A stretch of 64,000 nucleotides of DNA from Actinoplanes subtropicus (GCF_000721705.1 NZ_JOJL01000010.1:192946-256945); one strand, 5' to 3'; counted from the stretch's first letter, positions 18,216 to 27,296 are shown. Notes: generated by a model not told the origin, from the letters alone. Translations and numbers: made by a program.

Positions 18216-18900
18216 TCTGGGCGGCCTGGCGTTCGTCGGTGGTCTCGCGTCCGTGCTCGCCGGCCGGGGCGGAGCTGCCCAGGGCGATGCCGACCGGGTC
18301 GCTGACGGTGCGTTTCGCCGAGGCGTGGATCGCGTCCACGCCGGTGCGGAGGATCGCGTCGACCAGTCCGGGGTGGACTCCCCCGCCCGCCATGATCTCG
18401 ATCCGGCCGGCGGCGGCGCGGACCGCGCTCGCCAGCCGGGGCAGGTCGGTCGCCGAGGCGAGGATGCGCCACACGCCGAGCCGGATCAGGGTCTCGATCT
18501 CCCGATCGGGGTCGGTGAGCGTGTCGAAGGCGCGGTGAAAGGTCACCGGCAACTCACCGGCGGCCTCGACGACCCGCTCGATGAGGTTGGTGTCCACCCG
18601 GCCCGCCCGAACCCCACCGACCACCACCCCGGCGACGCCCAGCCCGACTTTCCGGATATCTCGGGTTATCAACCGCACTTCGTCGGGGTCATAGGCGAAG
18701 CCGCCGGGGCGCGGCCGGATCAGCACGTGCACCGGCGGGATACCGGGCGTCTCCAGGGCCGTCTCGATCAGGCCCCACGACGGGGTGAGACCGCCGAGCG
18801 CGAGCGCCGCGCACAGCTCGATCCGGTCGACGCCTAGCCGCGCGGCCACCTGAAGGCCGTGCGGATCCTGGACCGCGAGCTCGAAATCCACCATGCCCAT
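18142..18900 (-). CDS. cutC: CutC family protein
   Basis: 252 residues in the CutC TIM-barrel pattern: FELAVQD at the start, DRIELCAALALGGLTPSWG, VHVLIRPRPGGFAYD, VTFHRAFD and IEIMAGGGVHP. The family was named for copper homeostasis in E. coli, but its biochemical role is unsettled. The GGVHPG strand and Arg/His residues lining the barrel are intact, so a functional fold is likely. The C-terminal tail beyond about residue 225 is Arg/Ala-rich and overlaps the convergent membrane-protein gene. No copper genes are adjacent. Confidence 0.85.
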   Translation of the reverse strand: MGMVDFELAVQDPHGLQVAARLGVDRIELCAALALGGLTPSWGLIETALETPGIPPVHVLIRPRPGGFAYDPDEVRLITRDIRKVGLGVAGVVVGGVRAGRVDTNLIERVVEAAGELPVTFHRAFDTLTDPDREIETLIRLGVWRILASATDLPRLASAVRAAAGRIEIMAGGGVHPGLVDAILRTGVDAIHASAKRTVSDPVGIALGSSAPAGEHGRETTDERQAAQIMAAMRPRPTRAAADRPAGTGRPA

Positions 18901-19014
18901 GATCGGATCCTATCGACTGCGATAAATTTGGGAGCGCTCCCCGCCCGTACTGGAAGGAAAGTTTAATAAAACGCCTGTCATCGCGGCGGGCTCCGAAGGC
19001 ACGATGATGGGCTC

Positions 19015-19878
19015 ATGTTCGGCCGACACCGCAATGTGGACCGCATCGCCGCCCTGGACCCGGACCGGGACCACCTGGAGATCTACCAGATCTCGGCCGG
19101 GCTGGAGTTCCCCTGGGACTACACCCGGGCGCTGGAGTTCGCGCTGTTCCGCACCTATTGCGTGCCGACGATCTCCCGGCTGCTGGCCGCGACCGGCGAG
19201 TTCGAGAAGCGCCCGCAGCAGCGCTACGACGACACCGCGCTGCTGATGGCCGAGATCGCCGCGCACGGCTACGACTCCCCACGCGGGCGTGAGGCGCTGC
19301 GCGTGGTGAACCGCGCCCACGGCCGCTACGCCATCGCCAACCAGGACATGCTCTACGTGCTGTCCACGTTCGTCTACGACCCGATCGCGTGGCTGGCCCG
19401 GTACGGCTGGCGGCCGCTGCACGAGCACGAGCGCCTGGCCGCGTTCCACTACTACCGCGCGGTCGGCGCCCGGATGGGCATCCGCGACATCCCCACCGAG
19501 TACGACACGTTCGCCGCCTTCAAGCGTAACTACGAGGCCGAGCACTTCGTCTACTCGGACACCAACCGCCGGGTGGGCGAGTACACGGTCGGCCTGTTCG
19601 CCGCCTGGTTCCCGGGCTTCCTGCGGCCCGCGGTGCGGCTGGGCGTCCGGGGCATGCTCGACGAGCCGATGCTGCGCGCCTTCGGCTTCGACCCGGCCCC
19701 GGCCTGGGTCGGCAGGATGGCGTCGGCCGGCCTGCAGGCCCGGGCCGCGGTCGTACGCCTGCTCCCGCCCCGGCGCCGCTCGGTCCTGGGCGTCGCCAAG
19801 CGCAATCGCACCTACCCCGGTTATCCGACCGGCTACCGCCCGTCCGACCTGGGCGCGCCGGCCCCGGCCCCGGAATAG
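19015..19878 (+). CDS. DUF2236 / MpaB-type oxygenase family protein (copy 1)
   Basis: 287 residues. The all-helical DUF2236 pattern is seen in RVVNRAHGRYAIANQDMLYV, YDPIAWLARYGWRPLHEHE and AAFHYYRAVGARMGI. Related proteins include latex-clearing protein (heme-b rubber oxygenase) and fungal MpaB, so oxidative cleavage of a lipid or isoprenoid is a family-level guess. The helical His residues (HGRY and AFHYY) are candidate heme ligands. It converges with and overlaps by 46 bases the acyl-CoA synthetase gene, beyond which lies a second DUF2236 gene. Confidence 0.7.
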   Translation: MFGRHRNVDRIAALDPDRDHLEIYQISAGLEFPWDYTRALEFALFRTYCVPTISRLLAATGEFEKRPQQRYDDTALLMAEIAAHGYDSPRGREALRVVNRAHGRYAIANQDMLYVLSTFVYDPIAWLARYGWRPLHEHERLAAFHYYRAVGARMGIRDIPTEYDTFAAFKRNYEAEHFVYSDTNRRVGEYTVGLFAAWFPGFLRPAVRLGVRGMLDEPMLRAFGFDPAPAWVGRMASAGLQARAAVVRLLPPRRRSVLGVAKRNRTYPGYPTGYRPSDLGAPAPAPE

Positions 19879-21659
19879 AGGCGGTCGATGGTGTCCGCGT
19901 AGCGCTCCTGCACGACCCGCCGGCGCAGCTTCAGGGTGGGCGTCAACTCGCCGCTCACCGGCGACCACACCGTGGGCAGCACCCGGAAGGCCTTGACCTG
20001 CTCGGGGCGGGCCAGCTGGGCGTTGGCCGCCGCCACGGCCGCGCCGATCTCCGCCAGCACGGCCGGGTCCGCCGCCAGCGCATCGACCGGGACATCGGCG
20101 AGGCCCCGGGCGCGGGCGGTTTCCTCGTCGAGGACGATCAAAGCGACCACGTACGGGCGCCGGTCGCCGATCGCGACCGCCTGGGCGATCAGCGGGTGGG
20201 CGCGGAGCAGGTTCTCGATCTGGGCCGGCGCGATGTTCTTGCCGGCCGAGGTGATGATCAGTTCCTTCTTGCGGTCGGTGATCGTGAGGAACCCGTCGTC
20301 GTCGAGCGCACCCACGTCGCCGGTCGCGAGCCAGCCCTCGTCGTCCACGACCGGGGCCACCCCGCCGTCCGGGCGCAGATAACCGGCGCAGACCAGCGGG
20401 CCGCGTACGAAGATCTCGCCGTCCTCGCCCAGCTTCAGCTCCATGCCCGGGTTGACCCGGCCCACCGTCCCCGTACGGAAATCGTCCGGGGTGTTGAGCG
20501 TCGCCGTGCCGGTCGTCTCGGTCATCCCCCAGACCTCCAGGACGTCGACCCCGATGCCGGCCAGATAGCGCAGCACCTCGACCGGGATCGGCGCGGCGCC
20601 GCTGCCCGCCCACAGCATGTTGTCCAGCCCGCGCCGGGCCCGCAGCGGCCGCAGCACCAGCTCGTCGACCGCCCGGAGCCGGGCGGCCAGTTCCTCGGGA
20701 ACCTCCCGTTTGGCGGCGCGCAACTCGTGGACGCGCCGGGCGAGCGCGCTCGCGTTCTCCACCGCCGTGCGCACCGGCGGGTCGGCCGCGGCGAGCTGGG
20801 CCTGCAGGCCGGCGACCATCTTCTCCCAGATGCGCGGCACCCCGAAGAACGAGACCGGCCGCACCGCGACCAGCCCGGCGAGCAACTGGGCCGGGTCGGG
20901 GCAGATCGTCACGTGCCCGGCCCGGTAGATCGGGTTGTAGATGCCCAGCATCCGCTCGGCGATGTGGGCGAGCGGCAGGTACGCCAGCGAGGGCGTGTGG
21001 TCGGGGGTGGGTACGGTCGCCTCGAGCGCGACCGCCTGGTAGATCACGTTCCGGTGGGTGAGCACGACGCCCTTGGGGTCGCCGGTGGTGCCCGAGGTGT
21101 AGAGCAGGGTCACCGGCTGGCTCGGGACAACTTTGCGCCAGGTCGCCTCGAACACGGACGGGTCGGCGCGGTGCAGCTCGGCCCCGCGCGCCGCGGCCTC
21201 CTGCAGCGAACCGCCCACGACCAGCACCCGCGGCGGCTCGGCCAGCGAGTCCAGGATCGGCTTCCACCGGGCGAGCGCCTCCGGCGACTCCAGGACCAGG
21301 AGCTTGGCGGCGCTGTGCTCGGCAAGGTAGCGCAGCTGGCCGGGGGCGAGCGTCGCGTACAGGCTGGACGGCACCGCGCCGAGGTGCGTCGCGGCGAGGT
21401 CGGCGATCCAGTGCTCGGGCCGGCCGGACATCAAGATCAGCATCCGGTCGCCGGCGGTCAGCCCGAGCTCGGACAGCCCGCGGGCCAGCCCGGCGATCCG
21501 GTCGTGCAGCTCGCGCCAGGTGTAGGTGACGTCGCTGCCGAGCATGCTCAGCGCCGGCCGGTCGGCGAATTCCGTGGCGTTGCGGTGCAGCAGGGCCGGG
21601 ATGGTCAGCCCCCGCACTTTGTCGGCGCACCGCTCTGCTAAGTCGGTCGCGGGCTCCAT
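19833..21659 (-). CDS. fadD: Long-chain acyl-CoA synthetase (FadD15-like)
   Basis: 608 residues. ANL superfamily motifs in order: the ATP loop LLYTSGTTGDPKGV (about 186-198), LAYLPLAHIAERM, FGVPRIWEKM, VWGMTETTGTAT, GWLATGDVG and ITDRKKELIITSAGKNIAP. The long linker between motifs and the GKNIAP hinge match long-chain fatty-acid ligases. It should activate a fatty acid by adenylation and thioesterification to CoA. AGGAGG sits 7 bases before the ATG at 21659. Its start lies inside the 3' end of the upstream DUF2236 gene (22-base overlap), so the two are co-translated and may share a lipid substrate. Confidence 0.9.
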   Translation of the reverse strand: MEPATDLAERCADKVRGLTIPALLHRNATEFADRPALSMLGSDVTYTWRELHDRIAGLARGLSELGLTAGDRMLILMSGRPEHWIADLAATHLGAVPSSLYATLAPGQLRYLAEHSAAKLLVLESPEALARWKPILDSLAEPPRVLVVGGSLQEAAARGAELHRADPSVFEATWRKVVPSQPVTLLYTSGTTGDPKGVVLTHRNVIYQAVALEATVPTPDHTPSLAYLPLAHIAERMLGIYNPIYRAGHVTICPDPAQLLAGLVAVRPVSFFGVPRIWEKMVAGLQAQLAAADPPVRTAVENASALARRVHELRAAKREVPEELAARLRAVDELVLRPLRARRGLDNMLWAGSGAAPIPVEVLRYLAGIGVDVLEVWGMTETTGTATLNTPDDFRTGTVGRVNPGMELKLGEDGEIFVRGPLVCAGYLRPDGGVAPVVDDEGWLATGDVGALDDDGFLTITDRKKELIITSAGKNIAPAQIENLLRAHPLIAQAVAIGDRRPYVVALIVLDEETARARGLADVPVDALAADPAVLAEIGAAVAAANAQLARPEQVKAFRVLPTVWSPVSGELTPTLKLRRRVVQERYADTIDRLYSGAGAGAPRSDGR

Positions 21660-22447
21660 GGCGTCCTCCTCATCCGTCGGCGGAGATCGTTGAGGTAGTG
21701 GTCCTTCGCCGCCTCGCGCACCCGGTCCGGCAGGCGCGGATACACCACGGACGTCGCGGCCAGGCCGGCGTCGAGCAGCCGTTCCCGCCGCGGCGACCAG
21801 GAGAAGCGGTAACCGGCCCGGATCGGCTCGGGCAGCAGGCCGATCGTCACGAACCGGTGGCCTGGCAGGCCCGGCCGCAGCCCTACCGGGAACTTCCGCG
21901 GCCGCATGAGGGCGTCGGCGATGGCTCGCGCTTCGGCGCTCACCGCCAGCGAGGAGATCATTTCTTGCCAGTACGTCGTGAAGGCCGCCCGATCCGCCGG
22001 CCACGCGGACTCCGGACAGCCGATCGCCGTGGCCAGCACGGCGTACTGCCGGAAGCAGGCATCCGCCTCGGCCTCCGAGAGCGGCCCCACCACCCGCCGG
22101 TAGAGCACCATGGCGGTGTCGTACAGCGTGGCATTGACCCAGACCTGCAGCTCGGGGTCGTCGGCGAAGTAGCCGGGCCCGGTCACCCGGCGGTGCATCG
22201 CGGCGACGGCCCGGCTGACCGTCCGCGCCTCGTCGCGGGTGCCGAAGAGCACCCCGTAGAAGTAGCTCATCGTGCCACGCAGGCGGTCGAGCGGCCGGTC
22301 GGCGAAGTCGCTGTGCTCGTACACCCCGCGGGCGACGCCGGGATGCGCGATCTGCAGCAACGTCGCCCGCCCGGCCCCGGCGAGCAGCAGCCCCTCGCGA
22401 GCCACCCGCCGGATGACCGCGGCGTCGTCGAAGAGACCGTCTACCAT
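21638..22447 (-). CDS. DUF2236 / MpaB-type oxygenase family protein (copy 2)
   Basis: 269 residues from the ATG at 22447. Typical DUF2236 features are the N-terminal LLLAGAGRATLLQIAHPGVARGVYEHSDF cut into recognisable units (IAHPGVARGV, EHSDF), then RLRGTMSYFYGVLFGT, AMHRRVTGPGYFADDP and WVNATLYDTAMVLYRR. Conserved His residues in AHPG and MHRRV are possible metal or heme ligands. It overlaps the start of fadD by 22 bases on the same strand. An upstream ATG at 22540 would add 31 residues with no family resemblance. The substrate is unknown. Confidence 0.75.
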   Translation of the reverse strand: MVDGLFDDAAVIRRVAREGLLLAGAGRATLLQIAHPGVARGVYEHSDFADRPLDRLRGTMSYFYGVLFGTRDEARTVSRAVAAMHRRVTGPGYFADDPELQVWVNATLYDTAMVLYRRVVGPLSEAEADACFRQYAVLATAIGCPESAWPADRAAFTTYWQEMISSLAVSAEARAIADALMRPRKFPVGLRPGLPGHRFVTIGLLPEPIRAGYRFSWSPRRERLLDAGLAATSVVYPRLPDRVREAAKDHYLNDLRRRMRRTPWSPRPT

Positions 22448-22780
22448 TCCGGCAACGTAAACGACGAATAGCTCCGAGTGAAGGCCCGCACGTGCCCCGC
22501 TCGGCCGGACACCTTTGCCGGGCTCACCCGAACTCTTCAAGATCGACGCCTTCAGCTCGATCTAGCAAGAGCGCTGTCCGGAGCGAGCAATAACTCATCA
22601 TCCTTGCGCCGGCGACCGCGCCGGCGACCGCGCCGGCGACCGACATGACGGGAATGCCCGGCAGGCCGAGCCGTGATGTCGTCCGCGGTCCACCAGTTGG
22701 GAGAGGATCCCCGCAATCCGGGACAGCCGCGAACGTCCACACCGGCACCGTGAACGACGGCGTGCGTGACCCCTACGGCG
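22448..22780. other. Intergenic region with a short 12-bp tandem repeat
   Basis: GCGCCGGCGACC is repeated three times at about 22606-22641. A 74-codon minus-strand frame covers 22524-22748 and reads VAGAVAGAVAGA across this repeat. It has no family resemblance or ribosome site, so I do not call it a gene. The leader of the DUF2236 gene at 22447 must lie here. Confidence 0.4.
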
Positions 22781-22844
22781 ACTCGCTCGGCGAGATACTC
22801 GCTCGGCGAGATACTCGCTCGGCGAGATACTCGCTCGGCGAGGA
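22781..22844. repeat. Four tandem 16-bp palindromic units (copy B)
   Basis: Units start at 22781, 22797, 22813 and 22829; the sequence is ACTCGCTCGGCGAGAT, identical in the first three, and the fourth ends GA. CTCGC/GCGAG arms flank three bases. The same unit in a slightly varied form is found four times at 2016-2079. The array abuts the terminator of the EF-G-like gene. Confidence 0.92.
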
Positions 22845-22880
22845 AGCGGGCCTCGACCCCGCCGGGTCGAGGCCCGCTTC
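22843..22880 (-). terminator. Strong terminator of the EF-G-like gene
   Basis: A perfect 17-bp stem (22843-22859 with 22864-22880) and a CGCC loop lie four bases beyond the stop codon on the minus strand. Stem ends GAAGC/GCTTC give a short T-containing flank. Confidence 0.8.
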
Positions 22881-22884
22881 GCCG

Positions 22885-25065
22885 TCAGGCGGCCGGGCGG
22901 TAGCCGGCCGGGCGGGTGGTGAACGTGCCGCGGCCGTGGGTCTGGCTGCGCAGCCGCGTGGTGTAGCCGAACAGCGCGGCCAGCGGGACCGTCGCGGTGA
23001 CCGAGTCGCCGGTTGTGTCGGTTATCTGGCCGCGGTGGGCGGCCAGGTCGCCGAGCACGCTGCCGAGGGTGTCGGACGGCGCGGAGACCGTCACGTCGGC
23101 GACCGGTTCGAGCAGCACCATCTCGCAGGCCTCCAGTGCCTTACGCAGGCCGAGCTTGCCGGCCGTGCGGAAGGCGAGTTCCGAGGAGTCCTTCGGGTGG
23201 GTGCCGCCGTCGGTCAGCGTCACGTGCACGCCGACCACCGGGTGACCGCCGAGCGGGCCCGCTTCGAGAGCCTCCCGGCAGCCGGCCTCGACCGCCCGGA
23301 CGAACTCGGCCGGCACCCGCCCACCGGTCACCGTCGACGAGAAGCCCGCGTCGCCGGCCGACGCCAAGCCCACCGCGTTGCCAGCCGCCGACGACGAGGG
23401 TGCACCGCCGGCCGACGACGACAAGCCCGCCGCCGGGCCGGCCACCGACGACGAGGGTGCGCTGCCGGCCGCCGATGAGAAGCCCGCCGCCTTGCCGGCC
23501 ACCGACGACGAGGCCGCCGGCGGGTCGGCTGGGAACGCCGACGCCGACGCCGGTGCCGGTGTCGGAAGGGCGGGGCGGACGTCGAGGACGATGTCGGCGA
23601 ACTGGCCGGCCCCGCCGTCCTGCTTGGCGTGGCGGTAACGGAAACCGGTGACGCCGCGGGCGACCGTCTCCCGGTGCGCCACCTGCGGGCGGCCCACGGT
23701 CACCTCCAGGCCGGCGTCCTGGCGGAGCTTCGTCACGGCCACCTCCAGGTGCAGTTCGCCCTGGCCGGCCAGCAGGGTCTGGCCGGTTTCGGCGTCCACG
23801 CGTACGGACAAGGACGGATCCTGTTCGACCAGCGTGACCAGCGCGGTCGCCAGGCGCGGGGCGTCGGCGCGGGTGCGCGCCTCCACCGCGACCGACACCA
23901 GCGGCACGGCGATGCGTGGCCGTTCGAGCAGAACGGGGTATTCGCGGGTGCACAGGGTCGTGCCGGGACGGGCCGCCTTCACGCCGGCGACCGCGACGAT
24001 GTCACCGGCCACCGCCTGGGCGACGCCGGTGTGCCGGTCGGCCTGCACCCGCAGGATGCGGGCGACCCGCTCGGGGCGTTGCGCGAGCGCGTCCCACACG
24101 AGGTCCCCCTTTCGTAGCGTGCCGTCGTAGATCCGCAGGTACGTGAGCCGCCCGGTGCGCGCGGAGTGCACCTTGAACACCAGCGCGGCCAGGTGCCCGG
24201 CGGGGTCGCCGGCCGGCGCCGGCAGGTAGTCGACCACCGCGTCGAGCAACGGTTCGACGCCGATCTGGCGGTAGGCCGAGCCGCACAGCACGACCACCGC
24301 CGCCCCGGCGAGGGTGAGGTCGCGCAGGGCCCGGCGCAGGGTCGCATCCGACATATCGTCTATTTCCGCTAGGGCACCGACATGCCGCTCGGCAACCGCC
24401 TCCTCAAGCCGCCGCCGCGCCGCGAGGATCGCCGCGCCCGTTTTGTCGGCCGCAGGAGTATTGCCGTCGACGGTGGCACCGCCGAGCGACCCACGATCGA
24501 GCGGCTCCTCCTCAAGGATGCCGTCGGCCCAGGTCAGGCGACGCATCCCGACCAGGTCGACGACGCCGGCCAGCGACCCCTCGCGCCCGACCGGCACCTG
24601 GACCACCAACGGCTCCGCCCCCAGCCGGGCCCGAATGTCCGACACCACCAGGTCGAGATCCGCGCCGAGCCGGTCGAGCTTGTTGACGAAGACGATCCGC
24701 GGGACCCGGTACCGGTCGGCGACCCGCCACACCGCCTCGGTCTGCGGCTCCACCCCGGCCACGCCGTCGAACACCACCACCGCGCCGTCCAGCACCCGCA
24801 GCGAGCGCTCGACCTCGTCCGCGAAGTCGACGTGCCCGGGAGTGTCGATCAGGTTGAGCCGGTGGCCGGCCCAGTCGCAGCTGACCGCGGCCGCGAAGAT
24901 GGTGATGCCGCGGTCGCGTTCCTGCGGGTCGAAGTCGGTGACCGTGGTGCCGTCGTGCACCTCGCCGCGCTTGTAGGTGGCGCCGGTGGTGAACAGCATG
25001 CGTTCGGTCAGGGTGGTCTTGCCGGCATCCACGTGCGCGAGGATGCCCAGGTTGCGTACACGCAT
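22885..25065 (-). CDS. Elongation factor G paralogue with an Ala/Ser-rich insertion
   Basis: 726 residues. G domain motifs: AHVDAGKTT (10-18), the switch region [16 protein letters not shown] and NKLD. Domains II-V follow, with [28 protein letters not shown] and the C-terminal [14 protein letters not shown]. It lacks the DWMEQE signature of the housekeeping actinobacterial factor, so it is a secondary EF-G-like GTPase, possibly for ribosome rescue, recycling or drug protection. Domain IV is broken by about 80 residues of low-complexity Ser/Ala/Gly/Pro sequence (residues about 497-576, DNA 23337-23577) just before [12 protein letters not shown] structured leader with a 15-codon ORF precedes it. 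No ribosomal protein genes are nearby. Confidence 0.85.
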   Translation of the reverse strand: MRVRNLGILAHVDAGKTTLTERMLFTTGATYKRGEVHDGTTVTDFDPQERDRGITIFAAAVSCDWAGHRLNLIDTPGHVDFADEVERSLRVLDGAVVVFDGVAGVEPQTEAVWRVADRYRVPRIVFVNKLDRLGADLDLVVSDIRARLGAEPLVVQVPVGREGSLAGVVDLVGMRRLTWADGILEEEPLDRGSLGGATVDGNTPAADKTGAAILAARRRLEEAVAERHVGALAEIDDMSDATLRRALRDLTLAGAAVVVLCGSAYRQIGVEPLLDAVVDYLPAPAGDPAGHLAALVFKVHSARTGRLTYLRIYDGTLRKGDLVWDALAQRPERVARILRVQADRHTGVAQAVAGDIVAVAGVKAARPGTTLCTREYPVLLERPRIAVPLVSVAVEARTRADAPRLATALVTLVEQDPSLSVRVDAETGQTLLAGQGELHLEVAVTKLRQDAGLEVTVGRPQVAHRETVARGVTGFRYRHAKQDGGAGQFADIVLDVRPALPTPAPASASAFPADPPAASSSVAGKAAGFSSAAGSAPSSSVAGPAAGLSSSAGGAPSSSAAGNAVGLASAGDAGFSSTVTGGRVPAEFVRAVEAGCREALEAGPLGGHPVVGVHVTLTDGGTHPKDSSELAFRTAGKLGLRKALEACEMVLLEPVADVTVSAPSDTLGSVLGDLAAHRGQITDTTGDSVTATVPLAALFGYTTRLRSQTHGRGTFTTRPAGYRPAA

Positions 25066-25265
25066 GATTCTCGGTCTTTCGAAAGGCTTGGACGACGGAC
25101 GGCGCCCAGCCCGACCGGCCCGGCAAGCGAGCGGTCAGGCGCGTCCAGCCCCGGTGGCGCGCCCGGGACTGGGCACGCCGGAGACGAGAATCAGCTCGAA
25201 ACGCGAAACGGGGGTGGGGGCAACGGCGCTGTTACGCATCGCTGGCCCCCTCCCCCCGTGTTCGC
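25066..25265 (-). promoter_or_regulatory. Structured leader of the EF-G-like gene (candidate attenuator)
   Basis: On the minus strand this leader has four elements. First, a long hairpin pairs 25201-25220 with about 25244-25265. It hides the Shine-Dalgarno GGGAGGGGG of a 15-codon ORF by pairing it with that ORF's own proline codons. Second, a 9-bp stem pairs 25146-25154 with 25163-25171. Third, TGATTCTCG at the leader ORF stop (25185-25193) is perfectly complementary to CGAGAATCA at 25065-25073, covering the start region of the EF-G-like gene. Fourth, no other gene lies in it. This fits ribosome-dependent attenuation. The alternative is a plain terminator for the upstream exporter gene. Confidence 0.5.
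25191..25238 (-). CDS. Putative 15-residue leader peptide
   Basis: ATG at 25238 has a strong purine ribosome site (GGGGGGAGGGGG, 7 bases away) and encodes MRNSAVAPTPVSRSS before TGA at 25191-25193. Pro-Thr-Pro codons could slow ribosomes. Its stop codon lies within the 9 bases complementary to the start of the EF-G-like gene. It is supported only by layout. Confidence 0.4.
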   Translation of the reverse strand, partial: CVTAPLPPPPFRVSS

Positions 25266-25318
25266 GTCAATGCAGGAAGGGTACGAAGATCACCCGCGAG
25301 GGGCGACCGAATTTCCGG

Positions 25319-26893
25319 TCAGTGCATCATCACCGGGGCCTCGGCACCCTCGCCGGCCGCGGTCACCTCGGCCGCTTCCTTCTTCCTCGGGAGGAAGGCG
25401 ATCGGGATGAACGTGCAGAGCACCAGGAAGAAGCCGACCGTGAAGGTGTGGGCGAAGCTGTCGGCCACGAACTTCAGGCCGTGCTCGATCACCGGCAGGA
25501 GCTGCGGCGGCGTCTGGGCGCCCTGCTGGTGGGCGATGGCCAGGCCGGCCTCGGTGACCGGCGCGCCCGTCTTCGGGTTCGTCACCCCGGGGACCGCCGC
25601 CGAGCCGTTGAGCTGGCTGGTCAGGATCACCGACATGGTCGCGGTACCGATCGAGCCGCCGATCTGCTGCAGGATGTTGACCAGGGTGGAGCCGCGGGCC
25701 ACGTCGTGATGGTCGAGCGTGCGCAGCGCCGAGGTCATGATCGGCATCATCGTGCCGCCCATGCCGAGGCCCATCACGAACAGCGAGCCGCACAGCAACA
25801 CGTACGACGTGTCGACGCCCACCTGGGTGAACGTGAAGAAGCCGAGCGCGATCAGCGCCATCGCGAACGGCACCGTGCGCCCGACCGGGATGCGGTCGGC
25901 CAGCGTGCCGGCGATCGGCATGGTGACCATCGCGCCGATGCCCTGCGGGGCCATCAGCAGGCCGGCGTGCAGCGTCGACTCACCGCGCACCTGCAGGAAG
26001 TAGCTCGGGAACAGCAGGCCGGCGCCCATGAACGCGATGATGAAGACGAACAGCGCGATCGTCGAGACGGTCAGCCGCTTGTTCTTGAACAGCCGCAGGT
26101 CGAGCAGCGGGTGCCGGGGCCGGAACGAGTAGAGCACGAACGTGACCATCATGATCGCGCCGACCAGCATGGTCACCCACACCTTCGGCGCGGTGATCGT
26201 GCCCTCCTGCGGCAGCGACGAGACACCGAACAGGAACAGCGCCAGGCCGGGCGAGAGCAGCAGCATGCCGACGAAGTCGAACGACTCGGACGGGGCCGGG
26301 CTGTCCTTGGGGAGCGCGAAGAACGCGTACACCAGGGCGACCGCGCCGATCGGCACGTTGATCAGGAAGATCCAGTGCCAGCTGGCCGCCTCGATCAGCC
26401 AGCCGCCGAGGATGGGGCCGCCGATCGGGCCGAGCAGCATCGGGATGCCGAGGACGGCCATCAGGCGGCCGATCCGCTTCGGGCCGGCGGCCCGGGTCAT
26501 GATCGTCATACCGAGCGGCATCAGCATGCCGCCGCCGAGGCCCTGCAGCACGCGGTAGCCGACCAGCTGCTCGATCGAGGAGGCGGTGGCGCAGAGCGTG
26601 GAGCCGAGCGTGAACAGCACCAGGGCCAGCATGTAGAGCCGCTTGGTGCCGAACCGGTCGGCCGCCCAGCCGCTGAGCGGGATCACCGTGGCCAGCGCGA
26701 GCGTGTAGCCGGTGAGCGTCCAGGCGACCTGGGCGTACGTGGCGTTGAACTCGGTCTGGAAGGTCGGCAGCGCGACGCTCACGACCGTGATGTCGAGGAT
26801 CGACATCACCGCACCGAGCACCACCACGCCGGCGATCTTGAATACTGCGGCGTCGAGTTTCTCGGGCGGCGCCGCCGCCGCTTGATCAGTCAC
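25319..26893 (-). CDS. MFS multidrug exporter, DHA2 (EmrB/QacA) family
   Basis: 524 residues with 14 predicted membrane helices. Motif A-like GWAADRFGTKR lies after helix 2, motif C-like GPIGGPILGG in helix 5, and the TM1 motif reads SILDITVVSVALPTFQ, all typical of DHA2 proton-drug antiporters. The GTG at 26893 is chosen because GGAG lies six bases upstream; a TTG at 26914 would add seven residues. It precedes the EF-G-like gene on the same strand by 253 bases, so exporter and GTPase might respond to the same ribosome-active compound, though the leader hairpin could separate them. Confidence 0.9.
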   Translation of the reverse strand: MTDQAAAAPPEKLDAAVFKIAGVVVLGAVMSILDITVVSVALPTFQTEFNATYAQVAWTLTGYTLALATVIPLSGWAADRFGTKRLYMLALVLFTLGSTLCATASSIEQLVGYRVLQGLGGGMLMPLGMTIMTRAAGPKRIGRLMAVLGIPMLLGPIGGPILGGWLIEAASWHWIFLINVPIGAVALVYAFFALPKDSPAPSESFDFVGMLLLSPGLALFLFGVSSLPQEGTITAPKVWVTMLVGAIMMVTFVLYSFRPRHPLLDLRLFKNKRLTVSTIALFVFIIAFMGAGLLFPSYFLQVRGESTLHAGLLMAPQGIGAMVTMPIAGTLADRIPVGRTVPFAMALIALGFFTFTQVGVDTSYVLLCGSLFVMGLGMGGTMMPIMTSALRTLDHHDVARGSTLVNILQQIGGSIGTATMSVILTSQLNGSAAVPGVTNPKTGAPVTEAGLAIAHQQGAQTPPQLLPVIEHGLKFVADSFAHTFTVGFFLVLCTFIPIAFLPRKKEAAEVTAAGEGAEAPVMMH

Positions 26894-27020
26894 AGGGGAC
26901 TCCAGAGATCGCAATCACTGTACGTATCCCCTGGATACTGCCATCGATGGAGTTCGCGAGGCATCCCGTTTTCCGGCAGGGTGATGGCTGTCACTCAGCG
27001 GGTTCTCAGCGGGAAACCCG

Positions 27021-27296
27021 TCAAGCCGCGACGAGCTCCCGGTCCGGTTCGGGACGGGTTGCACCGGGAGCCATCAGAGAGGCCACGCTGAGGGCCCAGC
27101 GCATGCGCGGGGCGGCTGTCTCCGGGTAGTCACCGTAGGCTGCGGCCATCATGGCCACGCAACCGCGGGTACCCCCGCACGCGTGGACGGAAGCGGCGAT
27201 CACGGCGGTGACGGTTGCGGCGGCGGGGTGGGAGCCGGTCGGCAGGTCGCTGGCGAAGAGGGCGGCGGCCCGGGCGGCGAGAAGCTGGCTGCGCAT
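27021..27296 (-). CDS. Small conserved actinobacterial protein of unknown function
   Basis: 91 residues from the ATG at 27296, which has GGAG nine bases upstream. The sequence SQLLAARAAALFASDL, HACGGTRGCVAMMAAAYGDY and PETAAPRMRWAL recalls short hypothetical proteins widespread in streptomycetes and relatives. Three cysteine or histidine positions (HACGGTRGC) could bind a metal. It stands alone between the MFS gene and rmlD, with 150 bases on its 3' side. No function can be assigned. Confidence 0.6.
   Translation of the reverse strand: MRSQLLAARAAALFASDLPTGSHPAAATVTAVIAASVHACGGTRGCVAMMAAAYGDYPETAAPRMRWALSVASLMAPGATRPEPDRELVAA

Noticed and set aside
22524..22748. A 74-codon minus-strand frame with VAGAVAGAVAGA
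   Set aside because: The regularity comes from a 12-bp DNA repeat; there is no ribosome site or recognisable family.
22885..25065. A TetM/OtrA-type tetracycline-resistance protein
   Set aside because: The leader design suggested it, but the G domain and domain IV follow EF-G ([32 protein letters not shown]) rather than the TetM pattern.
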